Shown piece by piece: positions 21,062 to 23,914 of a stretch of DNA of 23,914 bases. Source of the stretch: Mayfieldus sp038329895 (lineage in GTDB: Bacteria; Actinomycetota; Thermoleophilia; Solirubrobacterales; 70-9); the NCBI GenBank assembly GCA_038329895.1, contig JBBQNM010000037.1, forward strand, positions 1 to 23,914, given 5' to 3'. A program made the translations under genes and the position numbers. The notes under the pieces were generated by a model. That model made no database searches, had not been told where the DNA came from, and worked only from the letters and a program-made list of their open reading frames with translations. Numbering within the stretch: position 1 is the stretch's first letter; every line of letters starts with the position of its first letter.

Positions 21062-21583
21062 ATGTCGCAGGAGAACGTCGAGATTGTTCGCTCGATATTG
21101 GAGCCACTCAACGGTGCCGATGTAGCCGCGGTCGACTGGAGCGCCGAGGAGGTTCGTGAGATTCTCGGCAGCGCGTATTCGCCGGACCTCGAGCTGAGAA
21201 CCCTGGAATCGGGCATCGGCACCGGCCTCGATCCCGTCTACCGGGGGTTGGACGGTTTTGTCGAGTATCTGCGGGGCTGGTTGGAGCCGTTCAGCGAGTA
21301 CCACATGGACTTCCTTGAATACGTCGAGAACGGCGACCGGGTCCTCGTTCCAATCCGTGCGTGGGGTATCGGGGGTGCCAGCGGCGCACGGGCCGAAATC
21401 GAGCTCACCATGTCGTACGAGGTCAAGGACGGCAAGATCGCGCGCATTGCCCAGTACGACACTCTCGATGATGCCCTCGAAGCCGCCGGGCTGCGTGGAG
21501 TAGGCCGCAGGAGGTTTGAGAGTGGGCGCGGCTGGTTTCGAACCAGCGACCTCTCGCGTGTGAAGCGAGCGCTCTCCCACTGA
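21062..21583 (+). CDS. NTF2/SnoaL-like protein, copy 4, with lost stop codon
   Basis: MSQENVEIVRSILEPLNGADVAAVDWSAEEVREILGSAYSPDLELR, then YRGLDGFVEYLRGWLEPFSEYHMDF and SYEVKDGKIARIAQYDTLDDALEAAGLR. Up to this point it is a normal NTF2-like protein of ~147 residues. In the other copies the next bases are GGGAGTAG; here CGTGGAGTAG carries one extra T (~21496), so the stop is missed. The frame runs on for ~27 residues through the antisense strand of the tRNA-Val gene (ESGRGWFRTSDLSRVKRALSH) to TGA 21581-21583. The native protein presumably ended near 21503. The tail may destabilise the product. Confidence 0.8.
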   Translation: MSQENVEIVRSILEPLNGADVAAVDWSAEEVREILGSAYSPDLELRTLESGIGTGLDPVYRGLDGFVEYLRGWLEPFSEYHMDFLEYVENGDRVLVPIRAWGIGGASGARAEIELTMSYEVKDGKIARIAQYDTLDDALEAAGLRGVGRRRFESGRGWFRTSDLSRVKRALSH

Positions 21584-21594
21584 GCTACGCGCCC
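21523..21594 (-). tRNA. tRNA-Val(CAC)
   Basis: Folds as a complete cloverleaf: acceptor GGGCGCG/CGCGCCC, D arm GCTC/GAGC, anticodon stem CTCGC/GCGAG with loop TTCACAC (anticodon CAC, codon GTG), T arm GCTGG/CCAGC with loop TTCGAAA, discriminator A. The 3' CCA is not encoded. The 72-nt gene is the right-hand boundary of the NTF2 cassette; its 3' half is repeated at 19602-19646. Confidence 0.95.
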
Positions 21595-21649
21595 TCGCGG
21601 CAATCATAGGACCGTCCAGCCGCGCGGCGACCCGGCCGAGCGGCGGCGC

Positions 21650-21655
21650 TACCCT
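21650..21655 (+). promoter_or_regulatory. -10 hexamer TACCCT for the GH5 gene
   Basis: TACCCT fits TANNNT and ends 7 nt before ATG 21663. It supports that ATG as the ancestral start of the cellulase-like gene, even though the signal peptide now lies in a different frame. Confidence 0.35.
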
Positions 21656-21662
21656 CCGCTCG

Positions 21663-22749
21663 ATGGCCAGGGATCAGGGCAGGAGCGCGCGCTGTCGGGC
21701 GTTCTGGCGGGCGTCTGCCTCGTTCTCCTTCTTGGGTCCTCGGTCGCCTCCGGCCTCGAGCTGCGGGTTCGCAACAACCACCTCGTCGACGGACAGGGAA
21801 AAGTGATTCGGCTCCTGGGCGTCAACCGAAGCGGCGCCGAGTACGCATGCATCCAGGGGTACGGGTTCTTTGACGGCCCGACCGACCGCCACAGCATCCG
21901 GGTAATGAAGAGCTGGCACATCAATGCGGTGCGGGTGCCGCTCAACGAGGACTGCTGGCTGGCCATCAACGGAGTAAAGCCGGAGTTCGGCGGGACGTCA
22001 TACCAACAGGCGATCGAGAACTTCGTCGGTCGCCTCAACCGGGCAGGCCTCTACGTGATCCTCGACCTTCATGTCGCCGCGCCGGTAGCGAGAAGGCGGT
22101 CGGGATCATCCCGCTGCCCGACGCCGACCACGCGCCGGACTTCTGGCGCTCGGTAGCCGCGACCTTCGCGTCAAACCACTCGCTCGCCTTCGACCTCTAC
22201 AACGAGCCCCACGACGTCGGTTGGGACTGCTGGCTGCGCGGCTGCATGCTGCCTGCAGGCGGGGAGGGTTCACAGCAGCACCCCGCCTACCGGGCGGCGG
22301 GGATGCAGGACCTCGTCGACGCGGTGCGCTCGACAGGCGCCCAGCAGCCGGTGATGGCCGGCGGCCGCGGCTATGCACGCAACCTCGCCGGCTGGCTCGC
22401 GCACCGTCCCATCGACCCGGCCGGGCAGCTGGCCGCTTCCGAGCACAACTACGGCCGCCTGGCCCCCTGCGGGCCGAGCTGCAAGCAGGCGATCGTCGGG
22501 GTCGCCCGCGTCAACCCGGTCGTCGTTGGAGAGCTCGGGGAGACCGACTGCCGCCACGGCTACATCGATCGCTGGCTGCCCTGGGCCGATCGCCACGGGA
22601 TCTCGTATCTCGGATGGACCTGGGACGCGGTGGCGCCCGGAAGCTGGACCTGCGGCGGGGGTCCGAGCCTGATCGAGAACTACGAGGGCGAGCCGACCCC
22701 GTTCGGGATCGGGTTCCGCGACCACCTCTGGGCCCTGGCGCGGCGCTGA
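21663..22749 (+). pseudogene. GH5 cellulase-like glycoside hydrolase, broken by two 1-nt deletions
   Basis: A secreted glycoside hydrolase family 5-like enzyme cleaving beta-linked glycans. The signal peptide core (LAGVCLVLLLGSSVASG) and the N-terminal barrel half (VIRLLGVNRSGAEY, NAVRVPLNEDCW, LYVILDLH) lie in one frame. The second half (GIIPLPDADHAPDFWRSVAATF, the acid/base Glu in FDLYNEPHDVGWDCW, the nucleophile Glu in VVVGELGETDC, and ISYLGWTWDAV) lies in another. One missing G near 22084 (CCGG where CCGGG restores A-A-P-G-S-E-K) joins them. The leaderless ATG 21663 needs one more missing G near 21677-21679 to enter the signal-peptide frame. With both restored the length, 1089 nt, is a whole number of codons. 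DLHVAAP has Val at the place of the usual Trp. Confidence 0.75.
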
Positions 22750-22756
22750 GCCGGCC

Positions 22757-22897
22757 TCAGTGCCGTACCCAGGGGTGCAGGCCGAAAAAGGACCAGTTTC
22801 GTCGGCCGCATTTGGGGCAGCGACGAAGCCGCTCGACCTGCGCCCCGCACTTCCGGCAGTGCGGCTTCATCGGCACGATGCTGCTTCTTGGACTCAC
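22757..22897 (-). CDS. Small zinc-ribbon protein
   Basis: A 46-residue protein with two CxxC pairs (HCRKCG and CPKCG) about 12 residues apart, the pattern of a treble-clef/zinc-ribbon that binds one Zn2+, followed by an aromatic tail (RRNWSFFGLHPWVRH). Such mini-proteins are often annotated 'zinc ribbon domain-containing'; function is unknown, nucleic acid or protein binding being possible. GTG 22897 is supported by TAGGTT ending 6 nt upstream, the leaderless pattern of this window. ATG 22870 would give 37 residues with the same cysteines. It lies between the convergent GH5 gene and the divergent end of the cyclase region. Confidence 0.6.
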   Translation of the reverse strand: MSPRSSIVPMKPHCRKCGAQVERLRRCPKCGRRNWSFFGLHPWVRH

Positions 22898-22903
22898 CCC
22901 GAC

Positions 22904-22909
22904 AACCTA
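22904..22909 (-). promoter_or_regulatory. -10 hexamer TAGGTT for the zinc-ribbon gene
   Basis: Minus-strand TAGGTT ends 6 nt before the GTG at 22897, matching the leaderless spacing seen at other genes and thereby selecting the longer start. Confidence 0.4.
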
Positions 22910-22917
22910 GCCACCGG

Positions 22918-23748
22918 CTACTTGCGCATCTCCACCGCGTAGACGGAAAGCCCGCTGGGGGCGCCCTTTGCCTTGAAGCGCCGCCGCTTCAGCTTCACCG
23001 CTTCTTCGTCAAGGCGTTCGCGCACCGAGTCGGAGATCAGCACCTCGCCGCCGGACGCCGCCTCGGCGACGCGGGCTGCGATGTTGACGTCGGTGCCGAG
23101 GTAGTCGCCACCGATCCGTCGCGGATGCCCGATGTGGATGCCGGCACGCAGTTGCGGGCGGTAGCCGTCCGCCTCCACCTCGGCGAGCGCGTCGCGGGCC
23201 TCAAGAGCCGCAGCCACGGCGCCGCCCGGGTCATCGAAGGCGGCCATCAACCCGTCGCCTAGCCGCTTGACGACGACTCCATCGTGCGCCGTAACCGGGG
23301 GCTCGATCGCCGCCCCAACGTCGCGCAGCAGCTCGACCGCCATCGTGTCGCCCGCTCGCAGCGACCAATCCGAGAAGTCGACGAGGTCCGTGAACAGGAT
23401 CGCCAGCTCCCGCTCTCCGCGGTCGGCCCCCTGCGCCGAAATCGTGTCCCAGACCTGAAGCGCACTGAGGCCGATCTCGCCCAGCATGCTGGGTCGCTCC
23501 GCGGTGATCGCGGACAGCCGCCGCCCGAGCTGCTGGGACGGGTGCGAGCCGCCGGTCGAGAGCGGATCGCCATAGCCGCTGTCGCCGGGCAGCAGCTCAC
23601 GGGCCAGCTTCGCGGCCATCAGCAGCCTTGGCTTTTCGTCGCTGCGTCTGAGCGCCGCGGCGAGCTTCTGGATCGTGCTCTCCCGCGCTGCCTCGTCGCG
23701 CTCGGAGATCTCAGCCCGCTCGCCGGCGTCCTCTTCGTACTCGGCCAT
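22918..23748 (-). CDS. Class III adenylate/guanylate cyclase
   Basis: A 276-residue cytosolic class III nucleotidyl cyclase making a cyclic nucleotide (cAMP or cGMP). The N-terminal ~105 residues are a helical, charged part with no clear domain. The catalytic domain starts at ~113 with ELAILFTDLVDFSDWS, where Asp121 is the first metal ligand; Lys161 and Asp165 lie in VVKRLGDGLMAAF; VNIAARV supplies the Asn222 and Arg226 that stabilise the transition state. The usual second metal Asp and the Gly-rich loop are present, so it is likely active. ATG 23748 is chosen: TAGACT ends 7 nt upstream. An alternative run of ATG codons at 23790 would overlap the SRP RNA promoter. It is divergent from that RNA gene, sharing a 9-bp inverted repeat. 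Confidence 0.9.
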   Translation of the reverse strand: MAEYEEDAGERAEISERDEAARESTIQKLAAALRRSDEKPRLLMAAKLARELLPGDSGYGDPLSTGGSHPSQQLGRRLSAITAERPSMLGEIGLSALQVWDTISAQGADRGERELAILFTDLVDFSDWSLRAGDTMAVELLRDVGAAIEPPVTAHDGVVVKRLGDGLMAAFDDPGGAVAAALEARDALAEVEADGYRPQLRAGIHIGHPRRIGGDYLGTDVNIAARVAEAASGGEVLISDSVRERLDEEAVKLKRRRFKAKGAPSGLSVYAVEMRK

Positions 23749-23750
23749 GC

Positions 23751-23778
23751 GCGCGAGTCTAGGGCGGCTGACTCGCGC
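23751..23778. promoter_or_regulatory. 9-bp inverted repeat between the cyclase and SRP RNA genes
   Basis: GCGCGAGTC (23751-23759) and GACTCGCGC (23770-23778) are perfect complements separated by 10 nt, centres 19 bp apart, about two helical turns. The left arm overlaps the cyclase -10 (TAGACT, 23756-23761 minus) and the right arm abuts the SRP RNA -10 (TAGCAT). It is operator-like in layout; no regulator is identified. Confidence 0.45.
23756..23761 (-). promoter_or_regulatory. -10 hexamer TAGACT for the cyclase gene
   Basis: Minus-strand TAGACT is 7 nt before ATG 23748. No Shine-Dalgarno sequence exists in between, so a leaderless mRNA is likely. Confidence 0.45.
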
Positions 23779-23784
23779 TAGCAT
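23779..23784 (+). promoter_or_regulatory. -10 hexamer TAGCAT for the SRP RNA
   Basis: TAGCAT lies 6-8 nt before the predicted SRP RNA 5' end (23791-23793). I see no good -35 at the usual distance. Confidence 0.4.
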
Positions 23785-23790
23785 CATCAA

Positions 23791-23887
23791 TGGACCGTGC
23801 TAGGCGGGGTGCTAGCGGTGCCCTGTCACCCGCAATCCGCTCTAGCGGGGCCGAAACCCGTTCTGAGGGGCTGGCCTTCGGGGTCAG
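23791..23887 (+). ncRNA. ffs: Signal recognition particle RNA (small, bacterial type)
   Basis: The universally conserved SRP core is present: GGTGCTAGCGGTGCCCTGT (from 23807), CCCGCAATCCGCTCTAGCG and GGGCCGAAACCC (to 23859). This is the S-domain hairpin with symmetric and asymmetric loops that binds Ffh. It matches small actinobacterial SRP RNAs closely in my recollection. The 5' end is set by the TAGCAT element. The 3' end is approximate, because the pairing partner of the 5' arm beyond 23870 is weak and the window ends shortly after. Confidence 0.85.
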
Positions 23888-23914
23888 TACGCCGCAGGCG
23901 GCGCTGACGGCCAG
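23871..23914 (+). terminator. Compound hairpin behind the SRP RNA
   Basis: CTGGCC (23871-23876) pairs with GGCCAG (23909-23914), GTCAG (23883-23887) with CTGAC (23904-23908), and CGCCGC (23890-23895) with GCGGCG (23898-23903). The long interrupted stem reaches exactly the window edge, so any T-tract is unseen. It may be the terminator or the 3' part of the RNA. Confidence 0.45.

Larger units (their letters stand above)
19602..21567. mobile_element. Putative tRNA-Val-integrated cassette carrying four NTF2-like genes
   Basis: A ~1.9-kb segment bounded by 45-bp direct repeats of the tRNA-Val(CAC) 3' half, with an intact tRNA at the right end. It contains a helically phased 10-bp repeat and four NTF2-like genes, but no integrase, excisionase or replication gene. 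It may be a relic, a non-autonomous cassette moved by an integrase encoded elsewhere, or a product of duplication. Recombination between the repeats would excise a 1.92-kb circle and leave one complete tRNA. Confidence 0.5.

Noticed and set aside
20189..21607. 472-residue minus-strand open frame across the NTF2 array
   Set aside because: Antisense shadow of the four NTF2 genes; its start lies inside the tRNA, giving the well-known spurious tRNA-derived peptide.
1..23914. CRISPR arrays, transposases, phage genes
   Set aside because: No regularly spaced repeat with unique spacers, no DDE or serine/tyrosine recombinase motif, and no phage structural gene was seen on either strand.

Overview
The window looks like a chromosomal segment of a high-GC actinobacterium, most likely class Thermoleophilia (Solirubrobacterales or a relative). 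This is inferred from four tandem NTF2/SnoaL-like genes starting MSEENVE/MSQENVE, a style very common in that class, from the DUF1326/DUF2182, DUF202 and GH5 genes, and from an actinobacterial-type SRP RNA. Several starts have a TANNNT -10 hexamer only 6-8 nt upstream, which points to leaderless mRNAs, and these hexamers help fix starts.

Layout. 1-1404 (+): the end of a small zinc-binding-like protein, a YtoQ-family gene, a SnoaL-like gene, and the C-terminal remnant of a radical SAM gene. 1401-3430 (-): a LigC-type ATP-dependent DNA ligase and, upstream of it, a LigD-like 3'-phosphoesterase fused to a ligase domain that has lost its catalytic lysine. 3457-9425 (-): a five-gene peptide/nickel-type ABC importer operon transcribed in the order dppC, lipoprotein, dppB, dppD, dppF. 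9470-10792 (-): an MFS exporter. 10793-11194: a structured intergenic region. 11195-12634 (+): a membrane HD-GYP cyclic-di-GMP phosphodiesterase. 12647-13498 (-): a short-chain dehydrogenase. 13560-15818 (+): a tightly coupled DUF202, zinc alcohol dehydrogenase and DUF2182 operon, with DUF2182 broken by an 11-bp tandem duplication. 15825-16451 (-): its usual partner DUF1326, whose start codon reads ATC. 16497-18716: AlgH/YqgE (+), a glutathione S-transferase (-) and YihY (-).

19134-19382 (-) is a small DUF6812-like protein. From 19602 to 21594 four NTF2-like genes sit between an intact tRNA-Val(CAC) gene and a 45-bp direct repeat of that gene's 3' half. This is the footprint expected of site-specific integration into a tRNA gene, although no integrase is present. 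The four genes share nearly identical 40-50 bp junctions although their bodies differ, and the last gene has lost its stop and reads into the tRNA on the antisense strand.

21663-23914 holds a GH5 cellulase-like gene broken by two 1-nt deletions in G runs, a 46-residue zinc-ribbon protein (-), a class III nucleotidyl cyclase (-), and the divergent SRP RNA gene (+) at the window end.

Themes: import of peptides (ABC operon), nucleotide second messengers (HD-GYP protein, cyclase), DNA end repair (LigC with the phosphoesterase), and an unusual number of broken or decaying genes. I see no CRISPR array, transposase or integrase. The nearest thing to an undescribed system is the tRNA-bounded NTF2 cassette array.
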